From contig NZ_CP066362.1 of NCBI RefSeq assembly GCF_030323865.1, forward strand, positions 2,604,001-2,668,000: DNA of 64,000 bases. The letters run 5' to 3'. Source of the stretch: Pseudarthrobacter defluvii (GTDB taxonomy: Bacteria; Actinomycetota; Actinomycetes; Actinomycetales; Micrococcaceae). The first letter of the stretch is position 1; every line of letters begins with the position of its first letter. The position numbers were made by a program, and so were the translations under genes. This document shows positions 1-9,043 of this stretch, piece after piece. The notes beneath the pieces were generated by a model. The model was not told the origin of the DNA. It ran no database searches and saw only the letters and a program-made list of their open reading frames with translations.

Positions 1-995
1 ACCTGGACATCGAACACCATGCCAACCTGCTGCCTTGGCAGGGCGTACCGCACCGGAGCATCGTCGCCGCAGAGACGATCACCGGCACCCTTGACGCCGT
101 CCGCGCGGAGCTGGAGCAGGGCGGGGTCAGCCTGCTGGCAGTCACCGGCGCTTCAAACGTCACCGGCGAGATCCTTCCCATCCGGGCCCTGGCCGCGCTG
201 GCCCACCAGCACGGCGCACGGATCGTGGTGGATGCTGCCCAACTCGCACCGCACCGCCGGGTGGACATCAGCGCCGACGGCATCGACTACCTCGCGTTTT
301 CCGGCCACAAGCTGTACGCACCGTTCGGCGCCGGCGTCCTGGTGGGACGCCCTGACTGGTTGGACGCGGGCGTCCCGCACCTTGCCGGCGGCGGCGCGGT
401 GAAGGAAGCAAGGCTCGACGGCGTCAGCTGGGCCAGTGGCCCGGCCCGCCATGAGGGGGGCTCACCGAACGTCCTCGGAGCCGCAACCCTGGCCCGAGCC
501 ACGCAGGTCCTCGCCGGGCTGGACCAGGACCGGTGGCACGCCCACGAATCGGCCATCCGCTCCTTCCTGGTGGAGGGCCTGCAGGACATCGACGGGGTCA
601 CCGTCCACCAGATCTTCAAGGACAGCAACCCGGAAACGGACACCATCGGCGTGGTCAACTTCTCCGTGGAGGGCTATGACGCAGGACTGGTGGCCGCCTA
701 CCTCGCAGCCGAGCACGGCGTGGGGCTGCGCGATGGACGCTTCTGCGCCCATCCCCTGCTGAAGCGCCTGGGCCTGCCGTCAGGCTCGCTTAGGGCAAGC
801 TTCGGCGTCGGCTCACGGCTGGAGGATGCCGAACGCCTCCTCGCGGGCATCCGAGCGCTGCGCAGCAAGGGCTTGGGCTGGGACTACGTAGTGGACGCAG
901 GCCGGTGGGTGCCCGCCAACGACGCCCGCACCTACCCGCACTGGGCACCCAACACCCCGGGAACGGCCGGCGCAGCGCCCTGCATCGACGACTAG
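1..995 (+). CDS. Class V aminotransferase (cysteine desulfurase-like), 5' truncated
   Basis: The reading frame is open from the first bases, so the N-terminus lies outside the window; about 330 residues remain. The visible part has class V PLP-enzyme hallmarks: EHHANLLPW, VTGASNVTGE, the PLP-contacting VDAAQLAPHR, and SGHK, whose lysine should bind the cofactor. The fold is shared by cysteine desulfurases, selenocysteine lyases and related lyases. The sequence does not settle the substrate, and no SufU/IscU partner is near, so a dedicated Fe-S role is unproven. The C-terminal tail (about 45 residues, rich in W, P and A) looks lineage-specific. A methyltransferase follows 101 bases downstream on the same strand. 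Confidence 0.85.
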   Translation, partial: LDIEHHANLLPWQGVPHRSIVAAETITGTLDAVRAELEQGGVSLLAVTGASNVTGEILPIRALAALAHQHGARIVVDAAQLAPHRRVDISADGIDYLAFSGHKLYAPFGAGVLVGRPDWLDAGVPHLAGGGAVKEARLDGVSWASGPARHEGGSPNVLGAATLARATQVLAGLDQDRWHAHESAIRSFLVEGLQDIDGVTVHQIFKDSNPETDTIGVVNFSVEGYDAGLVAAYLAAEHGVGLRDGRFCAHPLLKRLGLPSGSLRASFGVGSRLEDAERLLAGIRALRSKGLGWDYVVDAGRWVPANDARTYPHWAPNTPGTAGAAPCIDD

Positions 996-1096
996 GCAGC
1001 CTGGCGGGAAGAAGGCTGCTTCCCCGACGGCTGGAGGTGGTCCCATGCGGTAAATTCGAGGGGCAATCACCGGCAACACACAGAAGGAGGCCACGC

Positions 1097-1855
1097 GTGG
1101 TTCGGGGTGGCCCCAGGCTTGATCACGGACGGCGCCGGGAGCTCGGGCAGAGCTTCCAGGATGGCGGCAGGCACTACCATCGCATCCGCCCGGGATACCC
1201 GGAAGAATCGGTCCGCTGGCTGGTGCCCACCGATGCCCATGACGCCCTGGACGTCGGTGCGGGTACCGGGAAATTCACCGCGTTGCTGCTGGACCTGGGA
1301 CTGGACGTCACCGCCGTCGACCCCTCAGCGGACATGCTTGCCCAACTGAAGGCCCACTGCCCGGCCGCCAGGGCTGTGGTGGGCACCGCCGAGGCGACCG
1401 GCCTTCCCGCCGCGGCCTTCGACGTCGTCACCGTTGCCCAGGCCTGGCACTGGTGCGACCCGCTGGCCGCAAGCACCGAACTCGCGCGGGTACTGCGTCC
1501 GCATGGAACCCTGGGCCTGGTCTGGAACCAGCTGGACACCTCCGTGCCCTGGGTACACCGCCTTTCCCGGATCATGCACGCAGGTGACGTGTACCGGCCA
1601 GGCCACAAACCCGTGGTGGGGCCTGAGTTCCACGGGGTCGAAGGACACGTCAGCCACTGGCAGGACACGGTGACCACCACGGACCTGATGGAGCTCACCA
1701 AGTCGCGCAGCTACTACCTCCGGGCCGGCGAGGCCACGCGGGCGAAAGTCCTGGGAAACCTGGACTGGTACCTGCACGAGCATCTTGCGTACGCCCCTGA
1801 CCAGCAGCTCGAACTCCCCTACCTCACATTGGCCTGGCGCGCCGTCAAGGCATGA
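1097..1855 (+). CDS. Class I SAM-dependent methyltransferase
   Basis: This is a 252-residue protein with the Rossmann-like methyltransferase core. Motif I is ALDVGAGTGKFT, followed by the acidic loop VTAVDPSADML and the AQAWHW segment typical of the Methyltransf_11/UbiE-like group. I chose the GTG at 1097 because a strong ribosome-binding site (agaaggagg, 1082-1090) lies six bases upstream. The longer reading from 905 would run back into the aminotransferase. The methyl acceptor is unknown. The next gene, a metal-type regulator, starts 49 bases downstream, so co-transcription is possible. Confidence 0.85.
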   Translation: MVRGGPRLDHGRRRELGQSFQDGGRHYHRIRPGYPEESVRWLVPTDAHDALDVGAGTGKFTALLLDLGLDVTAVDPSADMLAQLKAHCPAARAVVGTAEATGLPAAAFDVVTVAQAWHWCDPLAASTELARVLRPHGTLGLVWNQLDTSVPWVHRLSRIMHAGDVYRPGHKPVVGPEFHGVEGHVSHWQDTVTTTDLMELTKSRSYYLRAGEATRAKVLGNLDWYLHEHLAYAPDQQLELPYLTLAWRAVKA

Positions 1856-1904
1856 CCGGCGCAGCACACGCTGCCGCCGCTGCCCAACCGGTAGGCTTGG
1901 ACCT

Positions 1905-2618
1905 GTGAAGACCAGCGCGCCCTCCTCCTCGATCGAGGATTACGTCAAGGTCATCTATTCGTTCACCGAATGGCAGGACAAACCCATCACGTCCTCGCAG
2001 CTGGCACAGCGGCTGGGAGTGGCCAATTCCTCGGTTTCCGAGATGGTCCGCAAGCTCAAGGACCAGGGCTTGGTGGACCACAAGCCATACAGCGCCGTCG
2101 CCCTCACCGAGTCCGGCTTGCGGCTGGCGCTGGCCATGGTCCGCCGCCACCGGCTGATCGAGACCTACCTTGTCCAGCGCCTCGGCTACAGCTGGGACGA
2201 AGTCCACGATGAAGCCGAACAGCTGGAGCACGCGGTCTCGGACACCTTCATTGAACGCGTCGCGGCCAAGCTCGGAGACCCGAAGCGGGATCCGCACGGC
2301 GACCCCATCCCCACTGCCGATGGCCAGGTGCTGATGCCGCGTGCCCACCTGCTCGCCGAACTGGACGAAGGCCACAGTGGCCGGATCACCCGGATCAGCG
2401 ATGACAACCCCGAGCTGCTGCGGTACCTCGCCGCCCAGGACATCGATCTCGACGCTGACGTGGAAGTGGTGGGACGGCGCCCGTTCGGCGGCGCCCTGGT
2501 GGTGCGGATCGGCAGCTCCGACGCACCCCGGGACTACGACCTTGCCGATGAAATCGCCTCGGCACTGTGGGTCTCCAGCGACACTCCGCACGCCGGCTGC
2601 CTCCTGGACGGACCCTAA
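1905..2618 (+). CDS. DtxR/MntR-family metal-dependent transcriptional regulator
   Basis: This 237-residue protein starts at GTG 1905, just after the methyltransferase. The N-terminal 65 residues form a winged helix (SSSIEDYVKVIYSF, then SSQLAQRLGVANSSVSEMV as the recognition helix). A metal-binding/dimerisation domain follows (VRRHRLIETYL, DEVHDEAEQLEH), then a C-terminal FeoA/SH3-like domain. The DPHGDPIP motif is characteristic of the family. It should repress metal-uptake or storage genes when loaded with Mn(II) or Fe(II). No transporter is adjacent, so the choice between MntR and IdeR is open. Confidence 0.9.
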   Translation: MKTSAPSSSIEDYVKVIYSFTEWQDKPITSSQLAQRLGVANSSVSEMVRKLKDQGLVDHKPYSAVALTESGLRLALAMVRRHRLIETYLVQRLGYSWDEVHDEAEQLEHAVSDTFIERVAAKLGDPKRDPHGDPIPTADGQVLMPRAHLLAELDEGHSGRITRISDDNPELLRYLAAQDIDLDADVEVVGRRPFGGALVVRIGSSDAPRDYDLADEIASALWVSSDTPHAGCLLDGP

Positions 2619-2677
2619 CGCGGCGATGCCACCGGCTCCGCCTGGCGATTTGGCCGCCTCCCGTATGGTTGGAGGTG

Positions 2678-3055
2678 ATGATCAGCAGACGCGACGCGGC
2701 AATAACCCTTGATGTTCCCCTTGAAATGGCACAGCGCCACGGCCTGCCCAAGTGGATGACGGAGGCCGAACTCCGCGCCATTCTGGACAATCCCCCGCCC
2801 TGGCTTGTGCAGTCGCGCGCCAACCGGACGGGAAAGCGGCCCGTTTGGGTGCACCTGGAATGCGCCGTCTGCGGCTATGAGGAAGCGGCGCGCCCCAAGA
2901 AGTGGTGGCCAGACTTTACGTATGTGGTGTGCGGACACCACCCGCCGTCGGAAATTCCGCCCGTCCGCGCCGGCTGCGTCCGCAGCGAGTACGACGGCGT
3001 GGGGACGCGTTTCGTGGGCATCGCGGACGTGGAAGCGCCCCCGGTTCGCCTATAG
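2678..3055 (+). CDS. Hypothetical protein with Cys/His pairs
   Basis: This 125-residue protein is not recognised. It contains ECAVCGYEE, then VVCGHHP, then AGC, a spacing that could bind zinc (CxxC ... CxHH), with a Trp-rich stretch (KKWWPDF). Start choice is uncertain: ATG 2678 has ggagg only two bases away, GTG 2675 is in frame, and ATG 2726 is a third option that keeps the conserved-looking part. It reads convergently with the HtrA-like gene. No function is assigned. Confidence 0.6.
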   Translation: MISRRDAAITLDVPLEMAQRHGLPKWMTEAELRAILDNPPPWLVQSRANRTGKRPVWVHLECAVCGYEEAARPKKWWPDFTYVVCGHHPPSEIPPVRAGCVRSEYDGVGTRFVGIADVEAPPVRL

Positions 3056-3098
3056 GTCACCGGGGTGCCTGCGCAAGGTGCCGGACCGCCGTCGAACC

Positions 3099-4082
3099 CT
3101 ATGCCGTTCCTTTGGCTGTCATTTCCTCCGGAACAGGGGTCAGGTGCAGTTCGGCGCCGTCGCGCAGCACTGCCACGTCGAGCGGCTGGCCGATGGCGTC
3201 TGCAAACAAGAGCCGCTGCAGGCTCTCGGCATTGTTAACGGGGCGGCCCCCGGCCGTTACGATGATGTCCCCTGCGGACAGGCCCGCCGCATCTGCGGGT
3301 GAACCGGGCAGCACCTCTACGACGCGAAGGCCTTCGCGCAGCCCCGTCCGGATCACCGCACTGGGGGTGAGCTGCATCGGAGTGCTGACCAGGCCCAGGT
3401 AGGCGCGGCGCACCCGCCCGTCCGCCAGCAGCGCGGAGATGATCCTGCGGGTGGTGGCGTTGATCGGGATGGCCAGCCCCAGGCCGGCACCCGCCACCGC
3501 GGTGTTGATGCCCACGATCCTGGCGTGGGTGTCTGCCAGCGCACCGCCGGAGTTTCCAGGGTTCAGGGCTGCGTCCGTCTGGATGACATCTTCAATCACA
3601 CGCCTGTTACCACCTGACCAGACAGGGATGGCACGGCCCAGGCCGCTGACGACCCCTGCAGTCACGGAACCCGCCAGCCCCAGCGGGTTCCCCACCGCCA
3701 CCACAAGCTGCCCCACACGCAGGGACTCGGCCGCGCCGAACTCGGCGGGCCGGACCTTGGGCCGGGAACCGTGGACCACCGCGAGGTCGGACAGTGGATC
3801 TGCACCCACCAGCTCGAGTTCCATCCTGCTGCCGTCGCCAAAGACCGCATAGCCCTGCCTGGTTCCGGCCACGACGTGCGAATTCGTGAGCAGGTAGCCG
3901 TCCTCCGTGAAGAGCACCGCCGAACCCGCTCCCACCCTGACCCGGCCATTGTGGCGCTGGGCAGTCATCTCGATGGCCGCCACATGCGGGGTCACCGCTG
4001 CCGCTACCCGCATGACAGTCCGGGAGTAGGCGTCGAGGACGTCGTCGTCCTCCGGTTGTTGGGATTCCGGCGCCTGTTCCAT
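3099..4082 (-). CDS. S1C (HtrA/DegP-like) serine protease with PDZ domain
   Basis: This 327-residue protein has a complete trypsin-like triad: His69 in TNSHVV, Asp99 in PLSDLAVV, and Ser178 in NPGNSGGAL. A single C-terminal PDZ domain (about residues 225-315, LPGSPADAAGLSAGDIIV) should bind exposed C-termini of substrates. Unlike most actinobacterial HtrA proteins, no signal peptide or transmembrane helix is visible: the N-terminus is acidic (MEQAPESQQPEDDD). It may therefore act in the cytoplasm, or the true start may lie upstream. The acyltransferase gene is divergent, across a 219-base gap. Confidence 0.88.
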   Translation of the reverse strand: MEQAPESQQPEDDDVLDAYSRTVMRVAAAVTPHVAAIEMTAQRHNGRVRVGAGSAVLFTEDGYLLTNSHVVAGTRQGYAVFGDGSRMELELVGADPLSDLAVVHGSRPKVRPAEFGAAESLRVGQLVVAVGNPLGLAGSVTAGVVSGLGRAIPVWSGGNRRVIEDVIQTDAALNPGNSGGALADTHARIVGINTAVAGAGLGLAIPINATTRRIISALLADGRVRRAYLGLVSTPMQLTPSAVIRTGLREGLRVVEVLPGSPADAAGLSAGDIIVTAGGRPVNNAESLQRLLFADAIGQPLDVAVLRDGAELHLTPVPEEMTAKGTA

Positions 4083-4172
4083 GGCGCACCTCCTGCCTTC
4101 GTTCTGCCCTGTTCCGCTTCGATCAACCGGGGCGGTGGCTTGCCCTACAGGGGCCTTATGAAAACAACGACG

Positions 4173-4195
4173 GCCGGGACGGGTCCAGTCCCGGC
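4173..4195. repeat. Inverted repeat (8-bp arms) between divergent genes
   Basis: Perfect arms GCCGGGAC and GTCCCGGC flank a seven-base spacer in the gap between the HtrA-like gene and the acyltransferase. No T-tract follows, and neither flanking gene ends here. An operator or leader hairpin is therefore as likely as a terminator. The rest of the 219-base gap shows nothing recognisable. Confidence 0.35.
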
Positions 4196-4301
4196 TTCGC
4201 TACGCCTTGGGTGAACGGGACGTCGAGGGCGGGTTGTTTTCCAGCCTCAAAATTCCATCAAGTCGAGGAATTCGCTATTCGGGCGCTGCTAGCTTGATGC
4301 A

Positions 4302-5411
4302 ATGTCACGGGGAAGTCACGGTTCAGCGCCAGTTCAGCCGGAAGCAAAAGCGCGCATCGAGTGGATCGACGCGGCACGCGGGCTTTGCGTCGCAGCGGTG
4401 GTCCTGTTCCACGTTGGGCTGTGGCATTTCCTGAGGTTTGAGCACGACAGCAGCGTGGCCTTCACGTTCTGGGACGCCGTGGCAACAGGACTTGGATCTG
4501 TGCGGATGCCGCTCCTTCTCGCGGTTTCCGGAATCCTTGCCGCTTCCAAGGTCCGCAACGGGTTCGGCAACGGAAAGGCGTGGAGCTCCAGCCTGAGCAA
4601 CTACTACCTGTATGCCGTCTGGCTGCTTGTCTATGCGCTCCTCAGCATTGTCCTGGCTGATTCCCCGCGGCCCCAGCGGGTGGTGTCCGTCGGTGACTTC
4701 TTCCTGCAGCTGATAGCCCCGGATACTCCCCTGTGGTTTATTTTTGCCCTGGCCGTCTACGTACCACTACTGACCTTCTGCAGGAAGCTTCCGCCGTCGG
4801 TGGTGCTGGCCGCGCTTGCCGTCCTGAGCATCCTCACTGCCCTGTTCCTGGACACCACCGCGGGGCAGTGGGGCAAGGTGCCGGAGTTGGCCGTTTTCTT
4901 CGCGGCAGGAGTGTACGGAAAGAACCTCTTCCTGCACATCGCCGAAGCCCGCACGGTGCTCTGTTTCGCTGTGGCCGCCCCAGTCTTCGTCGCCCTGATG
5001 GCGCTGCCGGAGATACATCCCGGCATCGACCAGGCCGTCTACATCCTGCAGGGACTGGCGGCGGCCGCGGCACTTGTGGCCTTCATCAGTGCCATCACCA
5101 GGTACCGGCCCATTGCCGCGGTGGGGTCCTGGGTCGGCCGCCGCACCCTTGGCATTTACCTCCTGCACACGCCGATCATGGACTTCCTTGTCCTGGCTTT
5201 CCATGGGCCCTTGTCACCGGTTGCGCCGGCCATCTCGAACTCGGTGCCCATGGCCCTGCTGTACCCCCTTGTGCTGACCTGTGCGGTCATCGCAGCCTGC
5301 GTAGGGTCCGAATACCTCCTCAGGAAGTGCGGGCTCACTTTCCTCTTCCAGCGTCCCGGCTCGGCTCCGGGCCGGGTCCCCTCCGGTGCGCGGCTGCTGT
5401 CCAGGCTCTAG
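4302..5411 (+). CDS. Acyltransferase family 3 membrane protein (OafA/YrhL-like)
   Basis: This 369-residue polytopic membrane protein opens with the family signature IEWIDAARGLCVAAVVLFHVGLW (residues about 17-39), where the Arg and the His of LFH are the conserved active-site residues. About ten hydrophobic helices follow, with TLGIYLLHTP near the C-terminus. Such enzymes move acyl groups across the membrane onto sugars of surface glycans. There is no SGNH domain. It precedes the first PNPOx-like gene by only nine bases, suggesting one transcript, although the functions look unrelated. Confidence 0.85.
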   Translation: MSRGSHGSAPVQPEAKARIEWIDAARGLCVAAVVLFHVGLWHFLRFEHDSSVAFTFWDAVATGLGSVRMPLLLAVSGILAASKVRNGFGNGKAWSSSLSNYYLYAVWLLVYALLSIVLADSPRPQRVVSVGDFFLQLIAPDTPLWFIFALAVYVPLLTFCRKLPPSVVLAALAVLSILTALFLDTTAGQWGKVPELAVFFAAGVYGKNLFLHIAEARTVLCFAVAAPVFVALMALPEIHPGIDQAVYILQGLAAAAALVAFISAITRYRPIAAVGSWVGRRTLGIYLLHTPIMDFLVLAFHGPLSPVAPAISNSVPMALLYPLVLTCAVIAACVGSEYLLRKCGLTFLFQRPGSAPGRVPSGARLLSRL

Positions 5412-5420
5412 GATCGGACC

Positions 5421-5885
5421 ATGACTGATTCCCCTGCAGGGTCTCAAACGGAAATCCTGGCCGCCGATGAGTGCTGGAAGTATCTTCGGTCCTCCTACAT
5501 CGGCAGGCTGGCGGTCATCAACGGTGACGTTCCGGAGATCTTTCCCGTGAATTTCTCCGTAGCTGGGGAAATTCTGGTGTTCCGCACCGCGCCGGGCACA
5601 AAGCTTCGCGCCCTGCTCAGCGGTGCAGTTGCCGCCTTCGAGGTGGACGGGCTCAATCCGTATGCCACGGAGGTCTGGAGCGTGGTGGCGAAGGGCAGGC
5701 CCGAACCCTTCGATGAAACCCGGATGTCCCTGCCGGACGCGGACGCCGACCGGGAACCGTGGCAGCCGGGTATCAAGGACCACCTGGTGGCCCTTACGCC
5801 TACGGACCTCAGCGGGCGCAGGTTCGCGGTCAGGTCACGGACGCGGTGGTGGCCGCCGGTGGATTTTTCCGCCGACTGGCTGTAG
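5421..5885 (+). CDS. Pyridoxamine 5'-phosphate oxidase-fold (split-barrel) protein, paralogue 1
   Basis: This is a 154-residue split beta-barrel protein. The conserved stretch EILAADECWKYL...IGRLAVI...FPVNF...LVFRTAPGTK is shared with two further paralogues in this window (7412-7882 and 13306-13770). Related proteins bind FMN or F420 and act in stress or redox metabolism; true PNP oxidase activity is unlikely because the protein is short. It lies nine bases after the acyltransferase. A zinc alcohol dehydrogenase is convergent. Confidence 0.85.
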   Translation: MTDSPAGSQTEILAADECWKYLRSSYIGRLAVINGDVPEIFPVNFSVAGEILVFRTAPGTKLRALLSGAVAAFEVDGLNPYATEVWSVVAKGRPEPFDETRMSLPDADADREPWQPGIKDHLVALTPTDLSGRRFAVRSRTRWWPPVDFSADWL

Positions 5886-5945
5886 GGATTGGCTGTCGTC
5901 CCCGGCCTGCTTTGGAACTGAACGCTGCCGTTTGGGCTGGACGCT

Positions 5946-7001
5946 TCAGGGCTGGAGGACCACCTTGAGCGCTTTGGTCTCGGCGGCGCGGGAGAAGGTG
6001 TCGTAGGCGTCGAGGAACTGGTCGAAGCCAAAATGGTGTGTGGCGAACTTTTCCGCCCGGATTTTTCCCTGTGACACCAGCTTGAGCAGCATGGGCGTGG
6101 TGTTGGTATTCACCAGTCCCATGCTGATGTTGATGTTCTGGATCCAAAGATCCTCGAGGTGCAGTTCCACCGGTTTTCCATGCACTCCCACGTTGGCCAC
6201 CGAACCGCCCGGCCGGACAATGTCGGTGCACATCGCGAACGTCGCCGGCACGCCCACCGCTTCGATGGCCACGTCGACGCCGTGTCCGCCTGTGAGAGCC
6301 AGGACCTGTTCCTTCCAGTCAGCGCTGCCGGAGAGGACCGTATCCGTGGCCCCGAACTCCTTCGCCTTGTGGAGGCGGTTGGCGTCCAGGTCGATGGCCA
6401 CCACAGTGGCGGCGCCATAAAGCCCTGCCGTGGTGATTGCCGCCAGACCCACCGGCCCTGCACCCACCACCGCGACGCTGTCGCCGGGCTTGACCCTGCC
6501 GTACTGGACCCCGATTTCGAAGCCGGTGGGAAGGATGTCCGAGAGCATGACAGCCTGTTCATCGCTCACGCCCGCAGGCAACAGGTGCAGAGAGTTGTCA
6601 GCGTAGGGCACGCGAACGTATTCGGCCTGGGTGCCGTCGATCAGGTGGCCGAAGATCCATCCAGTGCCTTGCTGGCCTTCTGCTCCAAGGCAGTGTGAGT
6701 ACAGGCCCGACTTGCAGTTGGCACAGTGCCCGCAGGATTTGATGCAGGAGATGATGACGCGGTCGTTGACCTTGAGGCCGGTCACGGAAGGGCCGGTCTC
6801 CACCACCGTGCCCACTCCCTCGTGGCCCAGGATCCGGCCCTGCTGTACGGCGGGCACGTCACCTTTGAGGATGTGCAGGTCGGTACCGCAGATGGTGGTG
6901 GTATCGACTTGGACGATTGCGTCGCCGGGTTGCTGGATCCGGGGGTCGGGGACGTCGGTCCAGGACTTTTCGCCGGGTCCGCCATAAACGAGGGCTTTCA
7001 T
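5946..7001 (-). CDS. Zinc-dependent alcohol dehydrogenase (MDR family)
   Basis: This is a 351-residue medium-chain dehydrogenase. The catalytic-zinc region is TICGTDLHILKG with GHEGVG. The four-Cys structural zinc lobe is CGHCANCKSGLYSHC, and the nucleotide-binding motif is VAVVGAGPVGLAA. I chose ATG 7001 (MKALVYGGPGE) because it matches the family N-terminus and has an aaggaa ribosome-binding site; the longer reading upstream is unlike the family. It should oxidise alcohols or reduce aldehydes with NAD(P). With the second dehydrogenase at 7932 it brackets a PNPOx gene. Confidence 0.9.
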   Translation of the reverse strand: MKALVYGGPGEKSWTDVPDPRIQQPGDAIVQVDTTTICGTDLHILKGDVPAVQQGRILGHEGVGTVVETGPSVTGLKVNDRVIISCIKSCGHCANCKSGLYSHCLGAEGQQGTGWIFGHLIDGTQAEYVRVPYADNSLHLLPAGVSDEQAVMLSDILPTGFEIGVQYGRVKPGDSVAVVGAGPVGLAAITTAGLYGAATVVAIDLDANRLHKAKEFGATDTVLSGSADWKEQVLALTGGHGVDVAIEAVGVPATFAMCTDIVRPGGSVANVGVHGKPVELHLEDLWIQNINISMGLVNTNTTPMLLKLVSQGKIRAEKFATHHFGFDQFLDAYDTFSRAAETKALKVVLQP

Positions 7002-7411
7002 GGGCTGTTTCCTTAAGGTGAGGGCCGGCGCTGGGTTCGCCGGCCGGCTGTTGATGTCTGGCGATGGGCTGGCTGCATTTCCGCGGGCTGGAGAACGGGA
7101 AGGCCTTCCCCTGGTGGCCATTCGGTCCGGAGTTTTGCAAGGTGCAAAGTCGCAAGCACCAGGAACAGCGCCGAGAGACCAAGTGCCTGCAGGAGTGCCG
7201 CCCCGTCCGGCACTGCCCCAAACAGGGGCGTAACCAGCCCACCCGCTGCAGATGCGTCAGCATGGCCACCTTTCGCAGGGAAGATCAGCTTCCCGGGTGT
7301 CTCCCCAGCGTCCCATCGGCCCTCCCGGCGTCCAAGGGCCTTAGGTCCTTCCCTTGAGGCCGGGCCTTTGTGCCCTTTTCGGAGGCAGGAGGGTTGCCTA
7401 CGCTTTGGCGT
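7002..7411. other. 410-base intergenic region between divergent genes
   Basis: No convincing intact gene is present. It should hold divergent promoters for the dehydrogenase at 7001 and the PNPOx gene at 7412. It contains a DosR-like palindrome (7336-7349). On the minus strand, about 7085-7250, one frame reads a hydrophobic segment followed by basic residues (LGLSALFLVLATLHLAKL) that resembles the last helix of a transporter. This could be a decayed gene remnant, but there is no start, ribosome-binding site or family match. Confidence 0.5.
7336..7349 (+). promoter_or_regulatory. DosR/DevR-like palindromic box
   Basis: GGGCCTTAGGTCCT matches the mycobacterial DosR core GGGACTWWAGTCCC at 11 of 14 positions. 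It sits in a slightly longer imperfect palindrome (7334-7350). It is 63 bases upstream of the PNPOx start, a plausible activator position. The assignment rests only on consensus matching by eye; no response regulator is in the window. Confidence 0.35.
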
Positions 7412-7882
7412 ATGACTGACAACACGAACGTACCGGCGCCGGAAATCCTTGACGCGGAGGAATGCTGGGCACTCCTCTCCCAAACCGGGGTGGGACGGCT
7501 GGCCGTCATCGCCGATGGCCATCCCGACGTCTTTCCCGTCAACTACAAGGTGGACGGCCAATCGCTGGTTTTCCGCACGGGCAGCGGCACCAAGCAGCAG
7601 GCAATCCAGTCGGATGCCGTTGTTGCACTGGAAGCGGACGCGGTCAGCTCACAATTCGGTCTTGCCTGGAGCGTCGTCATCAAGGGCAAGGCACAGGAGA
7701 CGACGCCCACGGGCCCTGACCTGGATGAGATCCGCCGTGCCTTGTTTCCGTGGCAGGGCGTCGGGCAGGAGCACTTCATCCGCATCACGCCGGAGTCCAT
7801 CACGGGGAGGCGCTTTACGGTAAGCGCGCCGCTGCTGTGGCAGACCCCGCTGGATGATGCAACCCGGGCGGGCTTCGAATAA
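7412..7882 (+). CDS. Pyridoxamine 5'-phosphate oxidase-fold protein, paralogue 2
   Basis: This 156-residue protein is a paralogue of 5421-5885 and 13306-13770. Shared motifs are [43 protein letters not shown] and [12 protein letters not shown] 7412 is chosen because [10 protein letters not shown] aligns with the other two paralogue N-termini; an in-frame ATG at 7370 would add fourteen unrelated residues. The probable role is a flavin- or F420-binding stress protein. It is followed by a zinc dehydrogenase 49 bases downstream, probably one operon, and preceded by the DosR-like box. Confidence 0.87.
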   Translation: MTDNTNVPAPEILDAEECWALLSQTGVGRLAVIADGHPDVFPVNYKVDGQSLVFRTGSGTKQQAIQSDAVVALEADAVSSQFGLAWSVVIKGKAQETTPTGPDLDEIRRALFPWQGVGQEHFIRITPESITGRRFTVSAPLLWQTPLDDATRAGFE

Positions 7883-7931
7883 GGAGCCGGCGGGGCGGAG
7901 GCACCGGCAGGCCAACGGAGCGGGAGGCGCT

Positions 7932-8951
7932 GTGCGCGCATGGTGGGTGAACGAGCCCGGACCCATATCCACCCGTCCCCTGGTGCTGGGACACAGGGAC
8001 ACCCCCAGTCCTGCCGCCCGCGAACTCCTGGTGGAGGTTACCGTCTGCGGTGTCTGCCGCACAGACCTCCATCTCGCTGAAGGAGACCTGGCACCGCAGC
8101 ATCCGCACGTGGTGCCCGGCCACGAAGCAGTCGGCGTCGTCATTGAAACGGGGGCGGACTGCTCCCGTTTCAGGCCAGGAGACAGGGTTGGGGTGGCCTG
8201 GCTTGGCGGGACCTGCGGCAAATGCCCCTACTGCCGCCGAGGTGACGAGAACCTTTGCTCGTCACCGGTCTTTACCGGTTGGGACCGGGATGGCGGCTAC
8301 GCGGAGCACCTGACGGTGGCGGAGGACTTCGCCTACCCTGTGCCCGCCCCGTTCACCGACGAACAGGCTGCACCGTTGCTGTGTTCCGGGATCATTGGGT
8401 ACCGCGCCCTGAAACGCGCCGCGCTGCCGGTCGGCGGGCGCCTGGGCATCTACGGATTTGGCAGTTCAGCCCACATCACGGCCCAGTTGGCGCTCAAACA
8501 GGGCGCCTCCGTGTTCGTGATGACGCGTTCTGCGAGCGCGAGGTCACTGGCACTGGAGTTGGGAGCGGAGTATGCAGGCGACGCGTACGCCGAACCGCCA
8601 GTACCGCTCGATTCCGCTATCCTCTTTGCCCCGGCAGGCAACCTGGTTCCCGTCGCACTGCGTGCCCTCGACCGTGGCGGGACGCTGGCCATTGCCGGGA
8701 TCCACCTGACCGACATCCCGGCCCTGGGTTACGCCAGGGAACTCTTTTTTGAACGGCAAGTGCGGAGCGTGACCGCCAACACCAGGGCGGACGGGCACGA
8801 GTTCCTCACCCTCGCAGCCCGGCTGTCCCTGGCCCTCACCACCACGGTCTACCCGTTTGACGCTGCGGACAAAGCCCTGGAAGACCTGGCGGCGGACAGG
8901 GTTACCGGATCGGCGGTCCTGCGGGTCCGACCGGAACATGATGCGCCATAG
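7932..8951 (+). CDS. Zinc-binding alcohol dehydrogenase family protein (AdhT-like)
   Basis: This 339-residue MDR dehydrogenase starts at GTG 7932 with gggagg just upstream, giving the family-like N-terminus [11 protein letters not shown]. The catalytic-zinc segment is [14 protein letters not shown] plus GHEAVG. The structural-zinc cysteines lie in [15 protein letters not shown]. The cofactor segment is [13 protein letters not shown], where the usual GxGxxG is GFGSSA. The short substrate region resembles the AdhT-like group found with PNPOx and universal-stress genes in other actinobacterial hypoxia clusters. Its substrate is not defined by sequence. Confidence 0.88.
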   Translation: MRAWWVNEPGPISTRPLVLGHRDTPSPAARELLVEVTVCGVCRTDLHLAEGDLAPQHPHVVPGHEAVGVVIETGADCSRFRPGDRVGVAWLGGTCGKCPYCRRGDENLCSSPVFTGWDRDGGYAEHLTVAEDFAYPVPAPFTDEQAAPLLCSGIIGYRALKRAALPVGGRLGIYGFGSSAHITAQLALKQGASVFVMTRSASARSLALELGAEYAGDAYAEPPVPLDSAILFAPAGNLVPVALRALDRGGTLAIAGIHLTDIPALGYARELFFERQVRSVTANTRADGHEFLTLAARLSLALTTTVYPFDAADKALEDLAADRVTGSAVLRVRPEHDAP

Positions 8952-8998
8952 TTTTTGCAGAGCGCTTTATTCAGAAATCCCCGCACCCAGGAAGCCCA

Positions 8999-9028
8999 GG
9001 AAGCCCGCCCGGGAACACGCGGGCTTCC
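8999..9028. terminator. Hairpin between convergent genes
   Basis: Perfect 10-bp arms GGAAGCCCGC / GCGGGCTTCC surround a ten-base loop between the stop of the dehydrogenase and the stop of pfkA. The position suits a terminator shared by the two convergent units. There is no strong U-tract on either side, as is common in actinobacteria. Confidence 0.55.
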
Positions 9029-9043
9029 CGTGACCGGGGCAAT

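Noticed and set aside
4173..4195. DosR box in the htrA-acyltransferase gap
   Set aside because: The GGGAC and GTCCC halves are there but are seven bases apart instead of four, so it is listed only as an inverted repeat.
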